DNA of 6,205 nucleotides from an uncultured Victivallales bacterium (GCA_903834675.1 CAILKC010000695.1:1-6205); one strand, 5' to 3'; shown: positions 1 to 6,205, counted from the stretch's first letter. The notes: generated by a model from the sequence alone, not told the origin. Numbers and translations are program-made.

Positions 1-175
1 GGCGTTCGATGTTGGACGTTCGATGTTGGACGTTCGATGTTGGACGTTGGGCGTTGGACGTTCGATGTTGGACGTTCGATGTTGGACGTTGGGCGTTGGA
101 CGTTGGGCGTTGGACGTTCGATGTTGGACGTTCGATGTTGGACGTTCGATGTTGGACGTTCGATGTTGGACGTTC
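1..175. repeat. Perfect heptanucleotide tandem array, GTTNGRY
   Basis: Twenty-four consecutive complete 7-base units run from 4 to 171, followed by a partial unit (GTTC, 172-175). A truncated unit (GGC) lies at the window edge, so the array continues to the left. Only three heptamers occur: GTTGGAC in every even position, and GTTCGAT (9 times) or GTTGGGC (3 times) in the odd positions. This gives a 14-base super-repeat. Calling GTTCGAT A and GTTGGGC B, the odd units read A A A B A A B B A A A A. No unit deviates from these three words. The + strand is G/T-rich, and the array contains no stop codon in any of the six frames. Similar heptamer runs are, as I recall, seen between genes in some Planctomycetota/Lentisphaerota-type genomes; their function is not known to me. 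The regular spacing has no unique spacers, so it is not CRISPR. Confidence 0.97.
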
Positions 176-241
176 AGGCATAACACAACGGATCTTGCGG
201 ACGTTACACTAGCGTGTCCTTTGCCTCTGCTCCTGGCCTGT

Positions 242-247
242 GAGGTG
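242..247 (+). promoter_or_regulatory. Ribosome binding site of the exported YetA-like protein
   Basis: GAGGTG lies 8 bases before the ATG at 256 and matches the anti-Shine-Dalgarno core well. It overlaps an in-frame TGA (241-243), and no ATG, GTG or TTG codon lies between that stop and 256. The start codon is therefore fixed from the sequence. Confidence 0.8.
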
Positions 248-255
248 CAAAGCGT

Positions 256-3200
256 ATGAGACCCTGGCTTATCACTGTCGCCATCGCCGCCACGGCTGCC
301 GCTCAAGAGGTGGCGCCGGTACTCATCTACGACCTTGGCGGTCAACCCGCCGGGCTGCTGCGTGACCGGTCGGGCCACGGCGCCCACGCCATCGTCCCGG
401 CTGACCTGCCCTCGGTCGACTGCCCGACCGGCCAGGCGGCGCTCTTCGATGGCAGTCGCTGCCTCACGGCGCGCGAGACGACCCAGTTAGTCCTGCGCCA
501 GCAGCTCACCCTTGATGTCTGGCTGCGCTACGACGCGATCGAGAGCCAAGGCTGCGTCCTCGACAAACAGGGCGAAGCCTACCGCATCGCGGTGCTGCCC
601 GGCGGCAAGTTCTACTTCGGCCTCAAGGGCGAGGGCTCCCGCGCCGATCTCAACGCCGAGGGTCTCCAGCCTGGCCGCTGGCAGCGGATCACGGCCACCT
701 TCGACCGGCCAAAGATGACCGTCTATCTTGATGGCGTCCAGGTGGGGCAGATGACCTGGGACCATGCCATCGACCCCGGCGGCCCGCTCCACCTCGGCGC
801 CAAGTCGCGCCTGTACGACCGCTTCCGGGGCGCCATCGATCAACTCCACATCTACAACCTCGCCCGCCCGCCGCAGCCGGGGGATGAAACGCGGTACGGC
901 AACAAAGGAGCCGACGCCATGCCCGCGCAGTTGACCGTGACCCAGACCGCGGACCGCATCCGCGTCGACACCGGCGCCATCGAAGCCCAGTTCGACCCGG
1001 CCAGCGGCGGACTGCTGGCGCTACGGGCCGCGGGTCACGACCTGGTGCGCGACAACCACACGCCACCCCTGACCGCCACCCTGCTCGCTAGCCGCTCCTA
1101 CGATGGCACCCGCGACCTCTCACCCGAGGCCCTCATCGAGGCCCGCTGGACTGGCGCCCCGCTGACCGTCACCCAGACTCAGGATGCGGCCACGCTCACC
1201 GGCAAGGGCACCCTCCAATTCCCCGACGCCGACCGCATCGAGGTCGTGCTCACCTACAGCCTGCAAGCTGGGCAGCGCCGGGTCCGGGTAGCAGTGCAGG
1301 CCGAGCCCAAAGGCGAGTTCCGCGGTCGTTTTCTGCGCTGCCTGGGCGTACAGCAACCGCTGTGCCTGGAGCCGCGCCAGCGCGTCATTCTGCCCGGCGA
1401 CCAAGGCGTGCGCGAGGACATCCGTTGCCAGTACCAATTCCATGCCCACGTGCAGCTCCTCGACGAACCCGACCGCAACTGCTGGCGGCACTTTCTGATC
1501 GACCAGGACACCGACCACAGCTATGCCATGTGGCGCAGCGAGAGCTGGGAGACCGCCGGGCTGACCGGTTTCCGCGGTCGCCAGGCGCCCGGCTGGATCG
1601 GCGTCTACGACCGCGAGGGCGGCGCCCTCTTCGCTTACCAAGGTCTGAGCGCCCGCGCGCCCAAGAGCCTCGCCATCGATACGGAGGCCGGGGCTACCGG
1701 CGTGACCTGGCTCCTCGCCCCCACCCACGCCGCCCTGCACCCATCCGCCCCCGAGGCCCGCCGCACCGTCTTCGGCGCGCCGCACACCCTGGACTGGGTC
1801 TTCTTCGCGGGCGAAGCGGCCTTCGAGCAACCCGAGCGCGACCTCGCCAGCGCCTGGGGCCAAGCCGCCGATCCGAGTGCGGGGCTGCCGGCCTTCCAGC
1901 CGCTGGACGACACGCTGAAGCTCTGGACCTCCGGGCCGGCGCCAGCCGACCTGAGCCCCATCGTCGAAGGTGGCATCCCCCTGCCCCGCGGCGCCATCAC
2001 CCGGCCGGATCAGGTCCGCCTGTTCGTGGGCGACGCAGAGACGCCGCTGGAGGCGAAACCCCTGGCCTTCTGGCCGGACCAGTCCCTCAAGTGGCTGCTC
2101 CTGATCTTCCCCCTGCAACCCCATCCCATCCTGCGGGCCGAAGCGGGCCGCGGCGACGGCGATGAGATCCGCTTCCGCGTCACCTTGCGTCAAGGCGATG
2201 ACGTCCCCTGCCGCCTGGTCTTCGGCCCCACCGTGAGCCTTGGCCGCCTGCTGACGCCGATGACCGTCAGCGAACGCGCCGGCGGCGTGGATCTGGACAC
2301 GGGACCGCTACAGGTCCAGATCGCGACCGGAACCGAATGGCTGCGCCGGGTCCGCCTGCGGGGACGCGACGTGCTGCGCGCCGACGGCCAGCCCCAGGCC
2401 TTCGTCGATTTCCTGCGGCCTGACGCCTCCGGCTACCGCACTGGCGCCACGCATCCCACCGGCAGCGCCGACCCCGGCCCGGTCACGGTGACCGCGCTCA
2501 CGGTCGAGGAGCGCGGCCTGCGCACCGTGGTGCGGCTCGAGGCCATGGCGCAGTCCCGCGAACCGGCCCGCGTCATCCTGCGGCTCGAAGCCTGGGCCGG
2601 CACTCCCTTCCTGAAAATCACCCACACGGTCGAGTTCCTGCACGCCGATCCGCGCACCGCCTTCCTGCGACGCCTGGGATTGCGCCTGCCCCTGGCCTTG
2701 CAGCCGGGCTCCCTGTCCGGTCTCGTCGGCGGCCAGGATGGACCCGTCCCCCTCGCGCCGGCGACCCAGGTCGGACTGACGCAGACCGACCACGACTCCT
2801 ACCGAGCCTGGCGAGCCCAGGCCGGGCAGCCTTGGTTTGAGACCGTCGAGTCCAAAGCCCGTTGCCGCGGTTGGCTCGATCTGCGCGCTGCCGACGCTGG
2901 AGTCTGCGTCGTGCAGCGCAACCTCTGGCAGGAAGCCCCCAAGGAACTGCGCTACGACGCGGCCGATCGGGCTCTGACCGTGGCCTACTGGCCGGACTCG
3001 GTGCCGCTCATGGACCTGCGCCGCTACAGCCTCTACCCCCATCAGGCCCAGGGCGAAACCGTCTCGGCCAACCAGCGCTGGGTCCTCGACGACTACTACG
3101 CCAATGACCCGGTCAAGGGCATCTCGAAAACCCACGAGACGTTCCTGGTCTTCCACTCGCCGGAGCTGGCGCCGACCGACGTCGATGCCGTTGCCGCAGA

Positions 3201-4599
3201 CATCCAGAGTCGGCCGCTGCTCTATGTCGGCTGGGACGGGTATGCGCAGACCGGCATCACCATGCCCCTGGCCCCGGTGGCGGACGCCGCCTTTGCCAAG
3301 ACCAACGCCGCGACGCGGGATCTGGCCGACTGGTGGCTGTTCCACCAACGCGCCTGGGGCTGGTACGGCATGTGGGACTACGGCGATGTCCAGCACCACT
3401 ACCGCGACGGCTACGGCCGCATCTTCCCGCCGGACGTGCTCGGACGTATCCTGGCCTTGCCCCCCAAACAGCGCAATGAGGTCAAGCCCGGCGGCGATTA
3501 CCCGGCCGTCATGGACTACTTCACCCAGAATGACTGGGCCTACGACAACGGGCGCTGGGGCTGGAGCAACACCGAGGGCCTGGTCAACCATTTCATGTCG
3601 CAGATGTACCTGCGCAGCGGCCGCCGGGACCTCTTTTTCTTTATCGAGGCCAATGCGCGCCATGCCCGCGACGTGGATGCCCGCCACGCCGGCAAGTGGT
3701 TCGGCCGCGGCACCCGGCACGGCGTCCAACACTGGAGCGACGGCGACCACGAAGAACGCCAGACTACCTTCACCGAACAGCGCTTCCACTACCTCCTCAC
3801 CGGCGAAGCCCGCACCCGCGAGTGGAACCGCGACCTGGCCGACAACTGGTACCTCAAGACCCCCTGCAGCGTCCACGCCGACCACAGCGGTCGGAGCTAC
3901 GGCCTGCTGTTCCGCTGGGAGATCACCGGCGACCCGGAGCTGGGCCGCGTTATGAAGGACTACATGCGCGCCCTGGCCACGCCGGAGGGCATTGCCATCT
4001 CGACCCCGGTCGCCTTCCCCGAGGCCAAGGCCAGCGGCCCGCCCCGGGGCCTGAACGACGGCAATATGTTCTTCCACTCCTTCGGCGCCATGCACGCCCT
4101 GCTGGAGTACTGGTACCTCACGCGAGACGAGCAGGTCGGCACCAGCATCATCCGCACCGCGGACGACGCCGTCAAGCGCGGCCCCGCCGCCGCCGGTGAC
4201 CTGCTGCGCAAGACCGTCGCCTTCGCCGCCCGCCAAGCCCCCGACCCCACGCCCTACCGCCAGGCCCTGCGCGAATGGTGCGCCGGGGGTACAGGCAGCC
4301 GCTACGCCTTCCAGCAGGTCACCCACAACCGCGACCATTGGACCGGCGAAACCTCATTCCTCTATGGCAATGTCTCCGGCGGCCTGTTCTGGGCCAACGA
4401 CGCGCTCTACGTGCTCGGCGCCCTCGCCCCCGAACCCGAACCCTCCCCCGACACCCAGCGCGCTATGGCCGAACGCGAACAACAACCCCGCCTGCCGCGC
4501 TCGCCCCTCCCACGCGGCTCCTGGCAGGACGAGTACGACCGCCCCGAGTTCAAAGACTACCTCCGTGACCGCCTGAGCCCCGCCCCCGCCAAACCGTGA
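256..4599 (+). CDS. Exported LamG + PcRGLX/YetA-like multidomain protein, probable polysaccharide lyase-type enzyme
   Basis: This 1447-residue protein starts with a short signal peptide (residues 1-16; hydrophobic LITVAIAATAAA, likely cut after Ala16). It has no lipobox cysteine, so it should be periplasmic or secreted. Residues 22-205 look like a LamG/concanavalin-type lectin fold: FDGS at 64-67, LTLDVW at 84-89, GRWQRITATFD at 140-150, YLDG at 157-160, and GAIDQLHIYN near 192-201. Residues 226-540 are beta-rich and not clearly recognised. Residues 545-670 resemble the PcRGLX/YetA RIFT-barrel domain, with GGIPLPRG at 572-579 and WPDQSLKW at 606-613. A beta-sandwich follows (about 676-1000), with FLRRLGLRLPL at 803-813. 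The alpha/alpha toroid (about 1015-1390) has WGWYGMWDYGD (1034-1044), GWSNTEG (1102-1108) and RHGVQHW (1154-1160). A charged, proline-rich tail of about 58 residues ends the protein, with no membrane anchor. PL26 exo-rhamnogalacturonan lyase is the characterised relative I know; catalysis and substrate here are inferred, and catalytic residues were not mapped. B. subtilis YetA is, as I recall, about 860 residues, so this protein has an N-terminal extension of about 540. The frame is intact throughout. Confidence 0.88.
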   Translation: MRPWLITVAIAATAAAQEVAPVLIYDLGGQPAGLLRDRSGHGAHAIVPADLPSVDCPTGQAALFDGSRCLTARETTQLVLRQQLTLDVWLRYDAIESQGCVLDKQGEAYRIAVLPGGKFYFGLKGEGSRADLNAEGLQPGRWQRITATFDRPKMTVYLDGVQVGQMTWDHAIDPGGPLHLGAKSRLYDRFRGAIDQLHIYNLARPPQPGDETRYGNKGADAMPAQLTVTQTADRIRVDTGAIEAQFDPASGGLLALRAAGHDLVRDNHTPPLTATLLASRSYDGTRDLSPEALIEARWTGAPLTVTQTQDAATLTGKGTLQFPDADRIEVVLTYSLQAGQRRVRVAVQAEPKGEFRGRFLRCLGVQQPLCLEPRQRVILPGDQGVREDIRCQYQFHAHVQLLDEPDRNCWRHFLIDQDTDHSYAMWRSESWETAGLTGFRGRQAPGWIGVYDREGGALFAYQGLSARAPKSLAIDTEAGATGVTWLLAPTHAALHPSAPEARRTVFGAPHTLDWVFFAGEAAFEQPERDLASAWGQAADPSAGLPAFQPLDDTLKLWTSGPAPADLSPIVEGGIPLPRGAITRPDQVRLFVGDAETPLEAKPLAFWPDQSLKWLLLIFPLQPHPILRAEAGRGDGDEIRFRVTLRQGDDVPCRLVFGPTVSLGRLLTPMTVSERAGGVDLDTGPLQVQIATGTEWLRRVRLRGRDVLRADGQPQAFVDFLRPDASGYRTGATHPTGSADPGPVTVTALTVEERGLRTVVRLEAMAQSREPARVILRLEAWAGTPFLKITHTVEFLHADPRTAFLRRLGLRLPLALQPGSLSGLVGGQDGPVPLAPATQVGLTQTDHDSYRAWRAQAGQPWFETVESKARCRGWLDLRAADAGVCVVQRNLWQEAPKELRYDAADRALTVAYWPDSVPLMDLRRYSLYPHQAQGETVSANQRWVLDDYYANDPVKGISKTHETFLVFHSPELAPTDVDAVAADIQSRPLLYVGWDGYAQTGITMPLAPVADAAFAKTNAATRDLADWWLFHQRAWGWYGMWDYGDVQHHYRDGYGRIFPPDVLGRILALPPKQRNEVKPGGDYPAVMDYFTQNDWAYDNGRWGWSNTEGLVNHFMSQMYLRSGRRDLFFFIEANARHARDVDARHAGKWFGRGTRHGVQHWSDGDHEERQTTFTEQRFHYLLTGEARTREWNRDLADNWYLKTPCSVHADHSGRSYGLLFRWEITGDPELGRVMKDYMRALATPEGIAISTPVAFPEAKASGPPRGLNDGNMFFHSFGAMHALLEYWYLTRDEQVGTSIIRTADDAVKRGPAAAGDLLRKTVAFAARQAPDPTPYRQALREWCAGGTGSRYAFQQVTHNRDHWTGETSFLYGNVSGGLFWANDALYVLGALAPEPEPSPDTQRAMAEREQQPRLPRSPLPRGSWQDEYDRPEFKDYLRDRLSPAPAKP

Positions 4600-4620
4600 A
4601 CTGGCACGCACGTCCGGCCA

Positions 4621-5880
4621 TCACGCATACTCCTCCGCCAGTTCCAGGGCGATGCGGGTCCACTCGGTCAGGCGGCGGGGTTCATTTCGCACGGTATGGA
4701 GGTCCTGCAGGTTGACCTCGACCACGTTCTCGCGGGTCTTCTCGAAGGCCTCACGCAGCTGCGCTCGGGCCAGGTCGGGGTGCCACTGTTCCATGCTGAC
4801 GATGCTGGGGTTGGGCTTGTGGGTGTAGACGTAGTCGCGCCCGACGGCGGCGGCGGCGCGCTCCAGATTCACCCAGGGGCTCATCGAGACCCGGCGCAGG
4901 TTCGGGATGGTGCGGACGATGTGCATCTTCCTGTCCAGCGGCTCGCAGCAGCCGTAGCAGCTCAGGCCGAAGCGCTCCAGCAGCCGCGTCTCGTAACGCA
5001 CGGCGAACTCCTCATGCATCGCCGGCGAGATACCGTCGGTGAAAATCTGGGTGGCGGCGCGAGCCCAGATGTCCTTGAGCCGGACCTGCTTCCCGTCGAA
5101 GTCCGGCTGCGGCAACTCGTCGGTCCAGGCGTAGCCGCCGGAGCCCAGGCGCGTGTTGCCGTTACCCGGTGACAACAACCCCAGTGCCTCGAACTGCTCG
5201 ATGCTGCGCAGGTAGCCTTGGGTGATGCGTTCCAGGCAGGCGTGGATCCACTGCGGCCGCTCGAGCAGGTCCACGAAGGTCTGCTCGATGCCGCGCCAGA
5301 CGATGAATTGGTCCATGGGGAAGAACCAGAAGAAGTCGCGACCGAGTTTCCGTACGGGCAGGAGGGTCCCGTAGAGGTCGCAGAGCTGCTGATAGCGCTG
5401 TTCGGTAGCGGCCCAGTCCACCGTCACCAGCGGCTCGGTCTGAATCTTCTCGATATCGCCCTCGTCGGTGATCACGGGCACAAAGGCGTAAGCCCCCGAA
5501 CTCTCCTGCGGGCGTTCCAGCTTGCGCCCCACCCCGAAACAGGTCGCCCACGAGTCGCCGCCGCTACCGATGGGACAGGCAATGACCCCCTCTTCCACCC
5601 GGTCATCGCCGAACTCCTCAAAGGCGTAGATGCGTTTGCGCAGCTCGAGTTCCTGGCTGCGACAGAAGGGGTCCGTGGCCGTGAGAGTGGCCGCTGGGAT
5701 GAGTTCCTCCCAGATGTTCCCATCCAAGGCCTGGATGTGGATGGGCGGGCGCACCCGTTCGAGGCGGTTCACCCGCCGCCAGCGCTCGCGCTTCTGCACC
5801 TGCACCGGCAGAGCCGCAATCTCGGCCAGTCGTTCAGCCAGACGACGGATGACTGCGATATCGTGGTCGGAAGCAGGCAT
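4621..5880 (-). CDS. Uroporphyrinogen decarboxylase-like (URO-D superfamily) protein, probable methyltransferase relative
   Basis: This 419-residue soluble protein has no signal peptide or membrane segment. Its overall pattern matches a URO-D-superfamily subgroup of anaerobic and environmental bacteria: an early WRRVNRLE stretch, MDQFIVWRGIEQTF from 189, SPAMHEEF at 285-292, then Cys308-Tyr-Gly-Cys311-Cys312-Glu313, HKPNP at 354-358 and DLHT at 393-396. In corrinoid methyltransferases of this fold (MtaA/MtbA/CmuA type), His and Cys residues bind zinc that activates a thiol. The Cys308/311/312 cluster could do the same here, but that is inference. True HemE enzymes are shorter (about 350 residues) and do not, as far as I recall, carry this Cys cluster, so haem synthesis is unlikely. 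The start is fixed by an in-frame TAG two codons upstream, and AGAAGGG sits at a suitable distance. The stop is 21 bases from the convergent gene's stop, with no clear terminator hairpin between them. No corrinoid protein or reactivase gene is in view, so the methyl donor and acceptor are unknown. Confidence 0.85.
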   Translation of the reverse strand: MPASDHDIAVIRRLAERLAEIAALPVQVQKRERWRRVNRLERVRPPIHIQALDGNIWEELIPAATLTATDPFCRSQELELRKRIYAFEEFGDDRVEEGVIACPIGSGGDSWATCFGVGRKLERPQESSGAYAFVPVITDEGDIEKIQTEPLVTVDWAATEQRYQQLCDLYGTLLPVRKLGRDFFWFFPMDQFIVWRGIEQTFVDLLERPQWIHACLERITQGYLRSIEQFEALGLLSPGNGNTRLGSGGYAWTDELPQPDFDGKQVRLKDIWARAATQIFTDGISPAMHEEFAVRYETRLLERFGLSCYGCCEPLDRKMHIVRTIPNLRRVSMSPWVNLERAAAAVGRDYVYTHKPNPSIVSMEQWHPDLARAQLREAFEKTRENVVEVNLQDLHTVRNEPRRLTEWTRIALELAEEYA

Positions 5881-5889
5881 ATGCTACAT

Positions 5890-5896
5890 CCCTTCT
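5890..5896 (-). promoter_or_regulatory. Ribosome binding site of the URO-D-like gene
   Basis: Read on the minus strand, AGAAGGG ends 9 bases before the ATG at 5880, a normal distance. The match to the anti-Shine-Dalgarno sequence is moderate (AAGGG in place of AGGAGG). An ATG directly abutting it (5889-5887) is followed at once by TAG and is too close to be served by this site. Confidence 0.5.
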
Positions 5897-5944
5897 GGTC
5901 AGCCCAAACTGCCCCGCAATCCCTGGAGCCGGCGGTCCGCACCG

Positions 5945-5957
5945 GCCCCGCCGGGGC
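5945..5957. other. Short GC-only inverted repeat in the URO-D-like gene leader
   Basis: GCCCC, GCC, GGGGC form a 5-base-pair stem with a 3-base loop. An outer pair, GGAGCC (5925-5930) and GGCTCC (5955-5960), offers an alternative, mutually exclusive stem. No U-run follows on either strand, so it is not a typical intrinsic terminator. It would sit at the very 5' end of the transcript if the candidate promoter is real. Short GC palindromes are expected by chance in such DNA. Confidence 0.35.
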
Positions 5958-5963
5958 TCCCGC

Positions 5964-5993
5964 CGTATACCACCGGGACACGGGCACCGGCAA
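5964..5993 (-). promoter_or_regulatory. Weak sigma70-like promoter candidate for the URO-D-like gene
   Basis: On the minus strand TTGCCG (5993-5988) is followed after 18 bases by TATACG (5969-5964). Each box matches 4 of 6 consensus bases. It would start transcription near 5957 and give a leader of roughly 75 bases. In DNA this GC-rich, TATA-like words are uncommon, which is the main argument for it. The organism's own promoter consensus is unknown, so this is only a candidate. Confidence 0.22.
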
Positions 5994-6166
5994 GCACCCA
6001 GGAGCACCGGCGCCAGGCGGACAACCTTGGTCCCTGCCGGGCCATAGTCAAGTGCGGCCGTGGGCGCATGTCAGTTCCGTAGGGGTTCGCTTGTCTGAGA
6101 ACCGCAGAGGGTCGAGGGCCTGCCCGCCGTGGTGGGTCGAGAGACGAGTGTCCGAGTCCCCCCCGT

Positions 6167-6195
6167 CGATTCGATCCCGATTTCAATCTCGATCC
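6167..6195. repeat. Degenerate CGAT-phased hexamer run
   Basis: CGAT occurs at 6167, 6172, 6178 and 6190, with a CAAT variant at 6184. From 6172 onward the units lie exactly 6 bases apart (CGATCC, CGATTT, CAATCT, CGATCC). It is short and imperfect and runs close to the window edge, so it may be a decayed simple repeat or the edge of a longer one outside the window. Confidence 0.45.
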
Positions 6196-6205
6196 GCCAT
6201 CCCAC

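Larger units (their letters stand above)
5881..6205. other. Upstream region of the URO-D-like gene, no convincing gene
   Basis: These 325 bases carry only unconvincing open frames: their translations are rich in Arg, Gly and Pro with no recognisable motif. I looked for a tRNA and for a cobalamin-riboswitch B12 box (relevant to a corrinoid-type enzyme) and found neither. What can be seen is the leader with its ribosome binding site, the weak promoter candidate, the GC hairpin, three copies of GCACCGGC (5939-5946, 5984-5991, 6004-6011) and the CGAT-phased run at the right edge. A divergent gene may begin beyond the window. Confidence 0.6.

Noticed and set aside
1..175. CRISPR array
   Set aside because: The repeat is a continuous 7/14-base tandem without unique spacers, and no cas gene is present.
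201..210. TACACT (205-210) as a -10 box for the exported protein gene
   Set aside because: No -35-like hexamer lies 16-18 bases upstream; a single 6-base match is not enough to call a promoter.
9..259. Small + strand open frames translating the heptamer array (LDVRCWT/FDVGR-type peptides)
   Set aside because: The array lacks stops in all frames and supplies an ATG at each GTTCGAT-GTTGGAC junction, so open frames arise automatically. The peptide is a mere translation of the repeat, with no ribosome binding site seen. The ATGA overlap is kept only as a finding.
1120..2193. 357-codon antisense open frame within the same gene
   Set aside because: Same shadow effect; no recognisable motif, and fully contained in a well-supported coding frame.
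2308..4338. 676-codon open frame antisense to the exported protein gene
   Set aside because: It mirrors a GC-rich gene with strong third-position G/C bias, which suppresses stops on the opposite strand. Its translation is repetitive in Ala, Gly and Val and resembles no family, whereas the + frame shows clear domains throughout.
5884..5889. Start-stop pair ATG-TAG just upstream of the URO-D-like start, in the same frame
   Set aside because: It directly abuts the AGAAGGG ribosome binding site, leaving no room for initiation, and is better read as the in-frame stop that fixes the true start.
5899..6186. 95-codon minus-strand open frame upstream of the URO-D-like gene
   Set aside because: The translation is Arg/Gly/Pro-rich with no domain, consistent with noncoding GC-rich DNA.
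6161..6190. tRNA T-arm-like sequence around the TTCGATC word
   Set aside because: The flanking bases do not form a proper five-pair stem, and no acceptor or anticodon arm can be placed around it.
5881..6205. Cobalamin riboswitch before the corrinoid-type gene
   Set aside because: I searched for a B12-box-like GCCACTG element and the associated conserved segments on the minus strand and found none.

Overview
The window is a GC-rich bacterial fragment, apparently chromosomal, holding two long intact genes that converge tail to tail. Low-complexity repeat DNA lies at its left edge, and a much weaker repeat lies at its right edge. The strong G/C bias at third codon positions, the perfect heptanucleotide array, the PcRGLX/YetA-type secreted polysaccharide-degradation protein and the uroporphyrinogen-decarboxylase-like (URO-D) methyltransferase-type protein together suggest an environmental bacterium with a large carbohydrate-degrading repertoire. 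A member of the Planctomycetota/Lentisphaerota/Verrucomicrobiota group or a similar lineage would fit. That assignment is inferred from gene style and has not been shown by any marker gene.

Layout. Bases 1-175 are a heptamer tandem array that continues off the left edge. Bases 176-255 are a short leader with a good ribosome binding site. Bases 256-4599 (+) encode a 1447-residue exported protein: signal peptide, LamG-like lectin fold, an uncharacterised beta-rich segment, then the three-part PcRGLX/YetA module (RIFT-barrel-like, beta-sandwich, alpha/alpha toroid). The PcRGLX family includes the PL26 exo-rhamnogalacturonan lyase, so a role in degrading pectin-type or other acidic polysaccharide outside the cytoplasm is the best guess. 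Only 21 bases separate it from the convergent gene at 5880-4621 (-), which encodes a 419-residue cytoplasmic URO-D-superfamily protein with a Cys-Tyr-Gly-Cys-Cys-Glu motif. That gene is probably a corrinoid-dependent methyltransferase relative and not a haem-pathway enzyme. Bases 5881-6205 hold no convincing gene. They contain the leader of the URO-D-like gene, with a weak promoter candidate, a GC-rich hairpin and three copies of an octamer, and end in a degenerate CGAT-phased hexamer run.

How the genes may work together. They are convergent, so they are not an operon. A link is speculative: the exported protein could release (methylated) sugars from plant or algal polysaccharide, and the URO-D-like protein could act in methyl transfer. 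No transporter, regulator or corrinoid protein is visible in the window to support this. The most unusual features are the error-free heptamer array and the long multidomain build of the YetA-like protein. I found no CRISPR, transposase, tRNA, rRNA or phage gene.
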